A stretch of 64,000 nt of DNA from Bacilli bacterium (GCA_900752905.1 CAADWX010000006.1:33457-97456), one strand, 5' to 3'. Positions 19,148-29,033 are shown, counted from the first letter of the stretch. Numbers and translations are program-made. The notes: a model not told the origin generated them from the letters alone.

Positions 19148-22100
19148 AATTTTCTAAATTGAGTTTGAGCACATTCAAGACTTTCGAATTCAATGCACTT
19201 ATTATCTGAATTATTAAATATGAAACGAATTACAAAATAATTACCATATACTCTACGAAGTTTATCACTTACTGTATTAGGATGTTCTTTAATAGCATTA
19301 CGGAAATAATTAAAGTTATATTGAGTAAGTTCATACCACGGTTTTTTATACTTATTAAATTCATTAAGTTTATCAATATTAATATCTATATCATCAGTAT
19401 CATTATCTTCATTAAATATACGAAGTATATCTCCAGCATAAGGATGTTCTCTTAAATCAACAGGATTATTAATATTATCACTATAAATAGGAATATATAT
19501 CTTACGTACTTTATATTTAATAAATTCAAGAAATTTAATAAGTTCATAAGATTCATTAACTATAATATCAATATAACTATTATGAACTAATATAGGCTCA
19601 TCACCAACTTCTTGTTTAGATACTAAATATAGACTTCTACTATCATCGCCCATGTGAGTATTAAATCTACCATAATTATATTCATGAGTAAATACATGAA
19701 GAGGACAGTTAAGTCTATCATCATTATGTTCAGTTTGAAAATAACATTTAGTTTTAGTAGACCAAGCATTATTAAAATAATAATCATGTAAACTAATAAA
19801 ACTACCTATTTTATAATTAAAACTAATAACTTCATTATGTGATTCTATAATAGATTCTTTAGTATTAGGATTAATATTATCATAAGTATAATCAAATTTA
19901 ATTAGAATACGATTATTAAATTTATCATGAGCAAATCTAACTTTATTAGGATGATATTTATCTAGCCATAATTTAATATCTTCATCCATTATTTTAAGTT
20001 GACCATCATCAAATTGATAAAGTTTATGAAAATCATCGTTATAAAAAATATAACCAAATTCTCCGACTATATATGCTAAATCATCTTGCAGTCCACCATA
20101 ACCTTTATCACTAGTAAAGACTTCTTTATAATCAACTTCAAAAGCATCAGGTTGATATAATTGAACATTTTCATCTCTAGTTTTAAGTGCAGCACTTATA
20201 TCAAACATAAACATACTATGTTGAGTATGAACTAAAAGATAATATCCAATTCCAACTAAATTAGTTATACTTCCTTTATTTTCAGTAATATTTTTATAAC
20301 CTTCAATAGGAAATATTCGCCAAGCGTTAACTTCACTTTCATCTTGAATAACATTACTACGTCTTATAGTTTTATCAAAACGAGTAATATTAATAATATC
20401 ATTACGATATTGAGTTAACAATTTAGGAACATATTGGTCAACATTTCCAATAGGGTCTTTAAATAAATCAACACTATTCTTAGGTTCTACAAATGTACCA
20501 AAAGCAACACTTTTTTTATCAGTTTCTTCTTTAATACTAAAAGCTATCTTACTAGGTTCATTATTAAAACGTTTACTTTCAAAGAATTTATCACTATATA
20601 AAGGAAACTGAATATAAACATTGAATGGGATATCAAACCAACATGGTTCATCACCACTATAATAATATTGATTATTAGTAGGAGTATATAATTTATAATT
20701 GCCTTCGTTCATTATAACTCCATTATCATTATAAATAAGAACACCATCATAAGTCATTCTACCATTATATCCATGTTCAATAGAATAAGTTCCACCATTA
20801 TAGCAAACGTCATTAAGTCTTACAAGTTCTTTTTCTTTACTAGTATAAATATTTTTAGTACAATTAAGAATTGTTGCAAGAAACATAGTTTCAGCGTCAA
20901 GTAGCAATTCCTTATAGTCATCCATTTCAAGGGCAGTTCCTTTTCCAGCTCTACTATCAGTAACACTATCAGCAACTACTAATTTATAATTATTAATAGG
21001 TTTATATTCATTTCTACTAATTACACCTATAACTGGCATATTATAACTATAAGGATAAGTAGTATTAACTACCATATCAACTACATCATGTTTTTCTTTA
21101 TAAGGTTCAAATTTACATTTACCATCAATACGAATAATATTAAAATCATATTTAATACTATCATCAATATCAAATCGACCACTATATAGATAACATTTAT
21201 CACTAGTAAAATTATTAGCTACAAAACCCGGTTTTGTACCCCAACTACCATCTTGCCAAGTAACATTACTAGCTATATTACAATAATCTTTTCTAGTTAA
21301 TAATCCAGTATATCTAGTAATAGGTTCAACTTTTTCATAACTAATAAACCATCCAACATAACCTAATTCTTTAATTTGATTCCATAAAATAGTATCAATA
21401 TTAGCACGAATATAAAACTTATTAAAAGTATTATTCATATTATATATAAAATCTCTAGTATGTTCATCACCAACAACTTCAGAATCAAATATTAAATCAG
21501 GTATTCTAAATAGTTCATCGCCATTAATATTTTCGTAATAACCAAATTTAGCTTCATTATCAACACCAATAGCACCTATTACTTGATTACTACAAGGAGT
21601 ATAACTACCACTATTTATAACTTGATAAACATATAAATCATTATATTTATCTTTATCTTGATAATCAATAAAATAATTAGATATAAGAGTATATAGTTCA
21701 TCTTTATTAGTAGCTTCAAGTTCACCAGAACTATTAAGTAATATATTAGTAGTAGGATTATTTATTGGTTCAGCAGTATAAACTATAATTTTTTGATTAG
21801 CAATATATCTTTTAACATTAGAACTAATACTAGATATTGGAATATCTCCACTAATAACAGCCCAATATGGAATATTACCATCACCTTGATTATTCCAATT
21901 AAAAGTAATTATAGTACAATGAGAACCATCATTAACAATATTATTTATATACTTATCTTTATTTGACAATTTATATCCTCTACTAGCATCACCATATTTA
22001 TCAACAAAATGAATAAAAAAGTTATATACTTCTCCAGGAATAAGAGTATCATTCTTTTTACGTTCATTAAAATCATAACTAGGTTCAATAGTAGAATGAG

Positions 22101-23655
22101 TAATTCTCATTTTACAATTATCAATATCAAATATAGTATCTCCAAATAATACTTGTCCACTAGTAAATACAGCATCTTCTGTAAATCCAGTTCCATTATA
22201 AACATAACAAGCTATTTTAACTGTACTAGGTAAAGTATAAACAGATTGATTATTTTCATATTTATAACTTGTAGGAATAATAAAACAATGACAAGCAAGA
22301 TATTCTTTAAGATTATTACTACCTCTACTACCTACTTTTATTTTAGCATTATAATTAATCTTTAAATATTCATGTGCTGCAATACCTTGTATAACTGTAT
22401 CATTAAATAAAGTTCTAAAAGTACGAAAAGGATATTGATTATTATTGAATACTTTATTAATATCTTTAATTTGCCAATCAGCAGTACCAGTAATTTGAAG
22501 GCTAGCCATTTTAAAATATGGACCTTTTTCACTAACTGCATTAACAGTGGTATAATCATTATAATAAGCATTAACAGCTTTATTACGAAGTTTTATAGTA
22601 ATATCTTTAACAGCCTCTTCTAATGTTTTACCATTACTTAAAGTTCTGTCATCGTTATCAGTTTTTTCATTATAATTAGCAATATATATTCTATTCTTAT
22701 AATTAATGATATTACCAACATTATAATAATTATAATAGTCAGTAGTTAAATCAGCAACATTATATTCAACAAGAACATCTCTACTAAATTTAAAAATATT
22801 ATTATTTAAATCATCTGTTCTAAACGCTTGAGTACTATCTTTTTTACATACAATAAAACCAAGTTGATAAAGACCAGAACGACCTCCACTAATATTTATT
22901 TCAAAAGTTTGATTACATATATCTTTAGAATCACTAAATGAATCGGTATTACCATAACAATAACCGTTTGATTCATCTTTCGGTTCATAAACATTAGTTT
23001 TTCTAAAACAAACTTTATTAATAACTTGTGGAATTATAACATCATTAAAAATAGGAAATCCAATACTATACCATTTAGTATAATTAGTTTTATCTATCTT
23101 ATATCTAATAAATATAAAATAAAATCCTTTATAAGCTCCACCACTAACATAATTTAAACCACTAATAGTAGGTAAAGTTATTTGTGGAATAACAGACATT
23201 TCAGAATCAGGACGGTCAGAATCTAAATCAATATTAATAGTTTTAAGAGGAACATCAATAGAAGTATTACTTTCAGCAATAGCTATAATAAGATGATTTT
23301 TAACATTATAAGTATATGTTCCTTTAATCTTTCCACCATTATACTTCCAATTACTATTTACTCTATAACAATTATCAGATTGTTCATTATATCTATAAAT
23401 ATAAGACTCATTAGAATCAGTATTAACAATAAATAAAATAAGTTCAGTACTAGTTGGAATAACACCAACTATTTTAAAATTATTAATATCATCTTCATGA
23501 ATAGAATTGGCAATTGCTTTACAATCTTCAAGTCCTTCTTCATTAACAATCATCCTATCATCATTACTTACTTTAACGTTCTTAGCAGCAACTAATGAAT
23601 AAGGTACACAATCACCTGGATGTTTATTAAGACTAAGTTTCTTTTGTATATTCAT
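19144..23655 (-). CDS. Tail nozzle / stabilization-type protein
   Basis: This is a 1503-residue, beta-rich, aromatic- and Asn-rich protein with no membrane segment. The N-terminus (LSLNKHPGDCVPYSLVAAKN) and the repeated short beta blades in the first 350 residues resemble the large stabilization (nozzle, muzzle) proteins that close the tail of crAss-like podoviruses, functionally like T7 gp12. Gene order agrees: tail adaptor-like protein, two mid-size tail genes, then this gene, then cargo. The stop overlaps the next start. The assignment rests on size, style and order rather than a catalytic motif. Confidence 0.62.
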   Translation of the reverse strand: MNIQKKLSLNKHPGDCVPYSLVAAKNVKVSNDDRMIVNEEGLEDCKAIANSIHEDDINNFKIVGVIPTSTELILFIVNTDSNESYIYRYNEQSDNCYRVNSNWKYNGGKIKGTYTYNVKNHLIIAIAESNTSIDVPLKTINIDLDSDRPDSEMSVIPQITLPTISGLNYVSGGAYKGFYFIFIRYKIDKTNYTKWYSIGFPIFNDVIIPQVINKVCFRKTNVYEPKDESNGYCYGNTDSFSDSKDICNQTFEINISGGRSGLYQLGFIVCKKDSTQAFRTDDLNNNIFKFSRDVLVEYNVADLTTDYYNYYNVGNIINYKNRIYIANYNEKTDNDDRTLSNGKTLEEAVKDITIKLRNKAVNAYYNDYTTVNAVSEKGPYFKMASLQITGTADWQIKDINKVFNNNQYPFRTFRTLFNDTVIQGIAAHEYLKINYNAKIKVGSRGSNNLKEYLACHCFIIPTSYKYENNQSVYTLPSTVKIACYVYNGTGFTEDAVFTSGQVLFGDTIFDIDNCKMRITHSTIEPSYDFNERKKNDTLIPGEVYNFFIHFVDKYGDASRGYKLSNKDKYINNIVNDGSHCTIITFNWNNQGDGNIPYWAVISGDIPISSISSNVKRYIANQKIIVYTAEPINNPTTNILLNSSGELEATNKDELYTLISNYFIDYQDKDKYNDLYVYQVINSGSYTPCSNQVIGAIGVDNEAKFGYYENINGDELFRIPDLIFDSEVVGDEHTRDFIYNMNNTFNKFYIRANIDTILWNQIKELGYVGWFISYEKVEPITRYTGLLTRKDYCNIASNVTWQDGSWGTKPGFVANNFTSDKCYLYSGRFDIDDSIKYDFNIIRIDGKCKFEPYKEKHDVVDMVVNTTYPYSYNMPVIGVISRNEYKPINNYKLVVADSVTDSRAGKGTALEMDDYKELLLDAETMFLATILNCTKNIYTSKEKELVRLNDVCYNGGTYSIEHGYNGRMTYDGVLIYNDNGVIMNEGNYKLYTPTNNQYYYSGDEPCWFDIPFNVYIQFPLYSDKFFESKRFNNEPSKIAFSIKEETDKKSVAFGTFVEPKNSVDLFKDPIGNVDQYVPKLLTQYRNDIINITRFDKTIRRSNVIQDESEVNAWRIFPIEGYKNITENKGSITNLVGIGYYLLVHTQHSMFMFDISAALKTRDENVQLYQPDAFEVDYKEVFTSDKGYGGLQDDLAYIVGEFGYIFYNDDFHKLYQFDDGQLKIMDEDIKLWLDKYHPNKVRFAHDKFNNRILIKFDYTYDNINPNTKESIIESHNEVISFNYKIGSFISLHDYYFNNAWSTKTKCYFQTEHNDDRLNCPLHVFTHEYNYGRFNTHMGDDSRSLYLVSKQEVGDEPILVHNSYIDIIVNESYELIKFLEFIKYKVRKIYIPIYSDNINNPVDLREHPYAGDILRIFNEDNDTDDIDINIDKLNEFNKYKKPWYELTQYNFNYFRNAIKEHPNTVSDKLRRVYGNYFVIRFIFNNSDNKCIEFESLECAQTQFRKL

Positions 23656-23657
23656 AA

Positions 23658-24554
23658 TTATTTAGGAAAAGTAAAGTTATAAAAGAACTCATTCCAACCA
23701 CTATCGTCATCGCTTTGTTCATCTAATAGAATACTAGTCTTAATATCTTTCTTCATACTTTCCCATAGATAGAAAGGATTAGTTCCATATTGACTAGCAG
23801 AAAGATTAAACACAGGATGTTTATATCCTCTCATAAGCATACGAGCCATACAATAATAAGTAAGACCTTGAATTAATTTACCGTTAGCAGGTATAACAGG
23901 AATCTCACAATGATAGTTATCACTATATTGAGTTTCAACATCTTTATAAACAACTGTTATACAAGTATCATTAAAATTAAGTTCAATAGTATTACCTCCA
24001 ATAAGAATATAATTATGATTTGACTTATCATATCCTCCACGGGGGGTCTGACAATGAGAATGAACTTCATGCTGACATCTTGGGCATTCAGTATTATTAT
24101 GAACTGTATAAACAACAGGATTACATCCTACTTTGCCAGTATCAATAACTTCTCTAGTTCTAGAACCATTAGGACAACAATCATCGGGCATACCAAGATA
24201 GTCTTTATTAGTAGCACGCTCCGGACTTTCGTCCTCCGCTTGACCCCCCGTAGAGGATGGAGCAGATTCAGTATCACTACATCTATATTTACTACTATCA
24301 GCTCTAGGTACTTCACAACCATTACTATCATATACTTTAAGACCGTCATCAATAAGACAACATTTACTTTTAGCTATCTTATTAATGACGGTTAGTTTCA
24401 TTTTCTTATCAACTTTACGAAGAACTTTAAGTTCATTCATAGCATCAACACACCAAGCAGGAACTCTAGGAATCCAATCACTTCCATCAGGATTAAAATC
24501 ATTATCGAGTTTACCAATTATATGTTCTATCGTAATCGTTTTATTATTTGCCAT
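23658..24554 (-). CDS. Tail-region structural protein with Cys pairs
   Basis: This is a 298-residue protein starting at MANNKTITIEH. The frame is open further upstream, but the earlier start overlaps the preceding gene, and this ATG follows the TAATATT leader seen before other genes here. The middle contains Cys pairs (CCPNG, CPRCQHEVHSHC) that could bind zinc. Around them lies a low-complexity acidic/Ser segment with two copies of the dispersed hairpin element (APSSTGGQAEDESPERA and TPRGGYD). The C-terminal half (MARMLMRGYKHPVF) looks globular. Its place between the tail adaptor and nozzle-like genes suggests a tail hub component. No family is recognised with confidence. Confidence 0.6.
   Translation of the reverse strand: MANNKTITIEHIIGKLDNDFNPDGSDWIPRVPAWCVDAMNELKVLRKVDKKMKLTVINKIAKSKCCLIDDGLKVYDSNGCEVPRADSSKYRCSDTESAPSSTGGQAEDESPERATNKDYLGMPDDCCPNGSRTREVIDTGKVGCNPVVYTVHNNTECPRCQHEVHSHCQTPRGGYDKSNHNYILIGGNTIELNFNDTCITVVYKDVETQYSDNYHCEIPVIPANGKLIQGLTYYCMARMLMRGYKHPVFNLSASQYGTNPFYLWESMKKDIKTSILLDEQSDDDSGWNEFFYNFTFPK
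24032..24048 (-). repeat. Dispersed GC-rich hairpin element, copy in tail gene
   Basis: The sequence ATCCTCCACGGGGGGTC is read as TPRGGYD, directly after the CPRCQHEVHSHC segment. Confidence 0.87.
24214..24262 (+). repeat. Full-length dispersed GC-rich element in tail gene
   Basis: The core GACCCCCCGTAGAGGATGG is preceded by a second hairpin GGAC-TTTC-GTCC flanked by CGCTCC and TCCGC. The gene reads the whole unit as APSSTGGQAEDESPERA. Confidence 0.9.
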
Positions 24555-24558
24555 AATA

Positions 24559-25521
24559 TTAGTTTTTATATCTAGTTTTATTACCATTGTTATGTGCTCC
24601 ACGTTCATACTTTTGTTGATTAACATTTCTAATATATTTAAATGGAGCATTAGGTTCTCTCTCAAGATAAACAAGAAGTTTACTTCTTAATCCTAATTTA
24701 AGATTAAAGATATCATCAATTGTTTTACATTCAGAATTAAGTTGTTTAGCATCTTTACCTCTAAGTTCTGCATTAATATAATTAGCATACTTAAATTTAA
24801 TAGCACTATAACTATGAGTTCCATTATTAATAAGTTGTATTTCATAAAACTCTTTATTAGTTTTATAAACTACATAAGGAATACCATCATACTTAAGTCC
24901 ACGAATTTTATATATTTCTGCTTCTTCTTTATCATAAGGTTTAAGACCTGCATTAATAATTTCTTGTTTCTTAAGTCTAGTAGCGTTCCAATCAACATAA
25001 GTATCTCTAGGTTTATCTCTATATCTCCAGAAATTAATAACTAAATCACCAATCTCATATTTAAAATGATAAGCATAGCCTTCAAGAACACATTTATGAA
25101 CACCATAACTATAATACCTATGAATGTACTTTTTATAATCAGAAAGACTTAATTCAGAACGTCTTGTAGCGAGTTTAAGAGCAACAATATAATCATTTGC
25201 TTTTTTAGCTAAATTACAATAACGCAAAAGTTGGAGAAGAACAATACGTCTTTCTCCAACTGTATAACTAAGTCGATTATTAATTAATTGCTCTAACTTA
25301 TTAATTAATTCAACATTATCATTAAGAAATTGAAACCCATATTCATTAAGATTAATTTTTAAATCATCTTTAATAACTTGATTTTTACTTTTAATATAAG
25401 CACGACAATCAGCTTTCATCTTATTTATAACTTCAAGTTCTTTATTATATTTTGCCATATCGTCATTAGAAGTTTCAATAAACTTTTTATAATAATGACT
25501 AATATCTATATCTTTAATCAT
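24559..25521 (-). CDS. Tail-region protein, function unknown
   Basis: This is a 320-residue protein, helical in the first 150 residues (MIKDIDISHYYKKFIETSND) and mixed afterwards, rich in Tyr, Lys and Arg. It is separated by only 3-4 bp from its neighbours, between the tail tubular-like and tail hub-like genes. No signal peptide, membrane segment or motif is seen. A structural role in the tail is inferred from position only. Confidence 0.58.
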   Translation of the reverse strand: MIKDIDISHYYKKFIETSNDDMAKYNKELEVINKMKADCRAYIKSKNQVIKDDLKINLNEYGFQFLNDNVELINKLEQLINNRLSYTVGERRIVLLQLLRYCNLAKKANDYIVALKLATRRSELSLSDYKKYIHRYYSYGVHKCVLEGYAYHFKYEIGDLVINFWRYRDKPRDTYVDWNATRLKKQEIINAGLKPYDKEEAEIYKIRGLKYDGIPYVVYKTNKEFYEIQLINNGTHSYSAIKFKYANYINAELRGKDAKQLNSECKTIDDIFNLKLGLRSKLLVYLEREPNAPFKYIRNVNQQKYERGAHNNGNKTRYKN

Positions 25522-25524
25522 AAT

Positions 25525-26229
25525 TTATCTAGTTACAAAATTATCAATAGGAGTTTCATTTGTTTGACGAGGAACTTCAATAAGATTACGTTTAAATACA
25601 ATCTCTTTAAGAGTTCCAATCATATCTTCAGGAATAAGAAATTCATCATCATCGTATTTAGCTTCATCATCAATAGGGTCATAATTTACATCTTTAGCTT
25701 TTTCAACAGTTTCGGTAGGAACAAGATAAGGAATTTCAAATGGAGATTCAATAATAATAGAACCTATATTTTGAAACCAATCTTTATTATTACTAAAGAA
25801 ATAAATATAACCATTAATATAATCATAAACAGGAAGATTACACATACCTGCAAGATAATGATAAAACTTAGCACTAGCTTCTTTTGCAAATGGTATTTCT
25901 ATCCCAGTATGTCCGGTAGTTCTAATTGATTGGAAAGGTAAGTTATTAATAAGTCTAACTGGCTTTGGAACTTCTTGTTTAGTACGTTTAATCGCAGGAA
26001 GCCCAAGAGTTTGACTATTATATAAGTCACCATCAGGAACATTAATAATAGAAACACGAATACGTTGTTGCAAACCTTTATCAACATATTTATGATTTTC
26101 ATAACTTTTACGAATTAGTTCATTACGACCATGAAGAATAGCATATCGAAGATTACGTCTAAGAGGAATACTATTAGGATTGCCAACAGCATGAGCAAAT
26201 TCACTAACTAATTGATTAAGACTAGCCAT
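25525..26229 (-). CDS. Tail tubular / head-tail adaptor-like protein
   Basis: This is a 234-residue protein beginning MASLNQLVSEFAHAVGNPNS, with a helical N-terminal third and an acidic linker near residues 185-200 (DPIDDEAKYDDDEFLIPEDM). Size, helical start and position directly before the tail genes fit the tail tubular protein A/adaptor class of podoviruses, which joins the portal ring to the nozzle. Gene order is the main support. Confidence 0.55.
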   Translation of the reverse strand: MASLNQLVSEFAHAVGNPNSIPLRRNLRYAILHGRNELIRKSYENHKYVDKGLQQRIRVSIINVPDGDLYNSQTLGLPAIKRTKQEVPKPVRLINNLPFQSIRTTGHTGIEIPFAKEASAKFYHYLAGMCNLPVYDYINGYIYFFSNNKDWFQNIGSIIIESPFEIPYLVPTETVEKAKDVNYDPIDDEAKYDDDEFLIPEDMIGTLKEIVFKRNLIEVPRQTNETPIDNFVTR

Positions 26230-26230
26230 G

Positions 26231-26512
26231 TTAAGATTGACTTGCGTTTTCTAATTGATGAACTCTTTGTTCAAGTTCATTAATCTTATTAGAATATGTT
26301 TCAACTTTAGTTTTAAGTTCATTAACTGTTTCAACTAATTCATTATGTTTTTGCGTTATAACTTTAACATCTTGTTCAAGTTCAGTATTATTAGTATAAT
26401 CAACAATAGAATTTAATAGTTTAATTAAAAGTTCTCTATCTTTATTAGATATATCACTATTTAAGTAACATATAGTTCTAATAATATCATCTTTAAGTTT
26501 ATCTTTAGTCAT
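26231..26512 (-). CDS. Small coiled-coil protein
   Basis: This is a 93-residue, highly charged protein with a continuous heptad-like pattern from about residue 45 to the end (VETVNELKTKVETYSNKINELEQRVHQL, about 28 residues). It lies one base upstream of the adaptor-like gene. Function is unknown; a fibre stalk, chaperone or assembly factor is possible. Confidence 0.6.
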   Translation of the reverse strand: MTKDKLKDDIIRTICYLNSDISNKDRELLIKLLNSIVDYTNNTELEQDVKVITQKHNELVETVNELKTKVETYSNKINELEQRVHQLENASQS

Positions 26513-26554
26513 AATATATTATGTTTTAAGTTTATTATATTTAATGCTATAATA

Positions 26555-26640
26555 AACTGTTGCAGGAGTATTATCGAGAAATGCAAAAACAGAAAACAAA
26601 TTAATTAACCAACTACTCCTAGCAACAGTTCCACGTGGAC
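26555..26640 (-). repeat. Inverted repeat and palindrome downstream of the adhesin gene
   Basis: AACTGTTGCAGGAGTA (26555-26570) pairs with TACTCCTAGCAACAGTT (26614-26630), a 16-bp stem with one bulge and a 43-nt loop. Next to it TCCACGTGGA (26630-26639) is a perfect 10-bp palindrome, just after the adhesin stop codon. It could be a terminator. Structures in this position also act as target-recognition hairpins downstream of variable regions in diversity-generating retroelements. Confidence 0.6.
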
Positions 26641-26644
26641 TTAT

Positions 26645-28105
26645 TTAATCAAGTTTAACTGTGGTAAAGAAGCCGACACTAGCAGCAAAATCCGACCGAA
26701 CCCAACTAGAATCAAAGCCACCAGAGCCAACCCCAGAACCGATAGTAGCGTCACCGCCAAGCCGAAGCACACGAACAGCTTTATCTGTATCTTGTCCATT
26801 ATTACCTCTTATCCAATTATAGTCAGCTTTTTTATTAGTTCCAACTTTATTAGGAATAAAATAAGGACCAAATCTAAAATCAAATTCAGTAATAAAATTA
26901 TTACTATTAGCTTGGTCACCTATAAAATAACATTTATCTTGAATATTATCTTTTGTAATATCAGAATGATTAACACCTTTTTTAAGAAGATAAACACTAT
27001 TATAATTTGTATCTTTATTAATAATAGCTACATCTCTAACAAATGTACATATATCACCAAAGAAATTTAGAATACCACGATAAACAGCAGGATAAGTATT
27101 AAGATTACTTCCATCTGCATTATAATTTCCTAATGTATAAAAGTCACCATTAGTACTACCATTACCAATATTATGTTCAGCAGTCCAATAAGTTTGTACA
27201 ATAGGATTATTGCCATTAAAAGCTGTCCATCTATCCCAAACTAAATTTGTAACACCATCACCAAGACCACCTTGTTTAAATCCTTCACTAGTTAAATTAG
27301 TATTAAGCGCAGCTTGATTATCAAAATTAGCATATTCAATATAACAAAGAGCTTGTATAGCACAATATTCAAGATAATCAATCATTGTAATCCAATCACC
27401 ACGATTAGCACAAAATTCATTTGCTTTATCATAATTAATGCCAGTTCTAGGTCTACCTTGCAATTTAGCAGCAACAATAGAAGAATTTTTATCTCCTCCT
27501 AAATATCTAGTATCATCAGGTTTAATACAAGCACTAAATACTTCTTCTTTACCATCTTCTCTAGTTCTAGTCATAGTTCTAGTATGACTTATAATAAAAG
27601 GATGAACTCTAGTAAATGTTCCATCAATATTAAAATCACTTATCCAAAGTTGATATTTAGTACCAGTATCTTTAACACACATATAAAATTCTGGAACTCT
27701 TACCCCAACATCGCCATCACTTCCATCAAGAGGAGGAATAAGACCATTTTCAAGAGGTTTAGCCCAACCCGTAGGATTAAGGAAATAATTGATTTTCTTT
27801 TCATTATAGACACAACCTTTAAGTCTATTTTGAATAGGAAGTTCTCTATGAAATTTAGCATTACCAATTCTAATTATATCATTATTATCTTTAGTCCATT
27901 CAATACCATAAGCAGCATTTTCAAAAGTAGGAATAAATGCAGTAGAACCCCAAGCAGGATTACCTTGTTCATTAATAATTAAGCTATCTCCTTTAGATAC
28001 TCCATCTAAATTAGGTAAATGTTTAAGTCCTTCTGCAAGTTCATTTAGTATATGCTTGTTAAATCTTAACAAGCCATTATACATTTCTACTAAATTAAAA
28101 TTCAT
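26645..28105 (-). CDS. Tail adhesin with C-type-lectin-like C-terminus, candidate variable protein
   Basis: This is a 486-residue protein with a helical N-terminus (NLVEMYNGLLRFNKHILNEL) followed by a Gly/Trp/Asn-rich body. The pattern (VRVPEFYMC, then ISHTRTMTRTREDG, then WIRGNNGQDTDKAVRVLRLGG) resembles formylglycine-enzyme/C-type-lectin folds used as receptor-binding heads. The last 40 residues (LRLGGDATIGSGVGSGG, then SDFAASVGFFTTV) look like the variable segment of retroelement-diversified adhesins. They are encoded by DNA much richer in GC than the rest of the gene. The reverse transcriptase and template repeat are not in the window. It is probably a receptor-binding tip protein. Confidence 0.6.
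   Translation of the reverse strand: MNFNLVEMYNGLLRFNKHILNELAEGLKHLPNLDGVSKGDSLIINEQGNPAWGSTAFIPTFENAAYGIEWTKDNNDIIRIGNAKFHRELPIQNRLKGCVYNEKKINYFLNPTGWAKPLENGLIPPLDGSDGDVGVRVPEFYMCVKDTGTKYQLWISDFNIDGTFTRVHPFIISHTRTMTRTREDGKEEVFSACIKPDDTRYLGGDKNSSIVAAKLQGRPRTGINYDKANEFCANRGDWITMIDYLEYCAIQALCYIEYANFDNQAALNTNLTSEGFKQGGLGDGVTNLVWDRWTAFNGNNPIVQTYWTAEHNIGNGSTNGDFYTLGNYNADGSNLNTYPAVYRGILNFFGDICTFVRDVAIINKDTNYNSVYLLKKGVNHSDITKDNIQDKCYFIGDQANSNNFITEFDFRFGPYFIPNKVGTNKKADYNWIRGNNGQDTDKAVRVLRLGGDATIGSGVGSGGFDSSWVRSDFAASVGFFTTVKLD
26648..26768 (-). other. Candidate variable region (VR) at 3' end of adhesin gene
   Basis: This C-terminal coding segment switches abruptly to GC-rich codons (GGC, GAC, CGG, TCG, GTC) in a gene otherwise dominated by A/T-ending codons. 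Most codons end in C or T, as expected if they derive from AAC/AAT codons in a template repeat. Boundaries are approximate. No template copy was found in this window. Confidence 0.4.
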
Positions 28106-28106
28106 A

Positions 28107-28610
28107 TTAAGCTTGTTCTAGAGCATCAACTCGACTATCAAGAGAATTAATATTATTAGTATTTTGATTAACTTTAGTTACAAGTCCTGAAAGAGCAGCA
28201 ATTATAGCATCGTTCTTAGTATCATTACTAGCTTTCATATCATTAACGGCAGCAATTAAAGCATTAAACTTACCTTGTAATGCACTACTCATATTCTTTA
28301 TATTTGTATCAATAGTAGTAAGTTTATTACTAATAGTAGCTAAATCAGAATGAACTAAATCAAATTTTTTAGTAAGGAGAGTTTGAGTTTCATCTGATTC
28401 ACTTTTATGTTGATTTTCAAACTCATCAAATTCAGCTTTAACCATTTCATGTAATTCAGTAATCTTTTGACTAATCTCATCAAGATTAACTATAACATTA
28501 TTTTCTCCAAGCTCATCATGTTCTTTATTACCAGAAATACTAAGTTTAAGATTATTAATAAGTTTATTAATAGCATCTAACTTATAATTAACTCTTTTAT
28601 CATCTTCCAT
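28107..28610 (-). CDS. Coiled-coil protein next to adhesin
   Basis: This is a 167-residue protein that is almost entirely alpha-helical. Long runs of charged and hydrophobic heptads (KLDAINKLINNLKLSISG near the start, VTKVNQNTNNINSLDSRVDA at the end) indicate a trimeric or parallel coiled coil. It lies one base before the adhesin gene and may be its stalk or an anchoring subunit. No membrane segment is seen. Confidence 0.6.
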   Translation of the reverse strand: MEDDKRVNYKLDAINKLINNLKLSISGNKEHDELGENNVIVNLDEISQKITELHEMVKAEFDEFENQHKSESDETQTLLTKKFDLVHSDLATISNKLTTIDTNIKNMSSALQGKFNALIAAVNDMKASNDTKNDAIIAALSGLVTKVNQNTNNINSLDSRVDALEQA

Positions 28611-28632
28611 ATCTTTAGAATTTAGTTTGTTA

Positions 28633-28640
28633 CAAATATA
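28633..28640 (-). promoter_or_regulatory. Bacteroides-type -7 box (TATATTTG)
   Basis: On the minus strand TATATTTG matches the TAnnTTTG consensus of the Bacteroides primary sigma factor. It lies 23 bp before the ATG of the coiled-coil gene at 28610, in a 130-bp AT-rich gap. The -33 element is weak (TTG about 17 bp upstream). Confidence 0.5.
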
Positions 28641-28691
28641 AATTATATTATTAATAACAAGTAGTTTAACAATATTATTAACATTTTTTAA

Positions 28692-29033
28692 TTAAGCAGT
28701 TTTAGAACTATTAATACCTAGATATTTAGTCCAAGTATAATGTTTACGTTTACTAATATAATTAAGATTATCATTATTAATATGAGCTTCTTCTTCAAAA
28801 CTTACATCTTTATACGCATCATGTTGTTTAATATGAAATAGTCTTATAATAAGATATTCAATACCATACCATATATAGAAAAAGATATATAACATCTCTT
28901 TCATTTGTTCTGTATGAATAGCTTCATGATTAAGTTCTTTATTACTTAATTCTCCTTTAGTAAATATAATACCAAAAATATTAATAGCTTTATAACCATT
29001 AAAAGGAAAATGTTTAGTCTTAATAACTCTCAT
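28692..29033 (-). CDS. Small HExxH putative metallopeptidase-like protein
   Basis: Starting at MRVIKTKHFPFNGY the protein has 113 residues; the longer frame begins with a GTG and an unlikely leader. It contains HEAIH (HExxH zinc-binding motif) about residue 43, followed by a hydrophobic helix (YIFFYIWYGIEYLIIRLFH) and a second acidic/His-rich part (EEEAHINND). The layout resembles short membrane-associated gluzincins found in Bacteroides phages. Its gene sits near the holin-like gene, so a role in lysis or envelope crossing is possible but inferred. Confidence 0.58.
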   Translation of the reverse strand: MRVIKTKHFPFNGYKAINIFGIIFTKGELSNKELNHEAIHTEQMKEMLYIFFYIWYGIEYLIIRLFHIKQHDAYKDVSFEEEAHINNDNLNYISKRKHYTWTKYLGINSSKTA

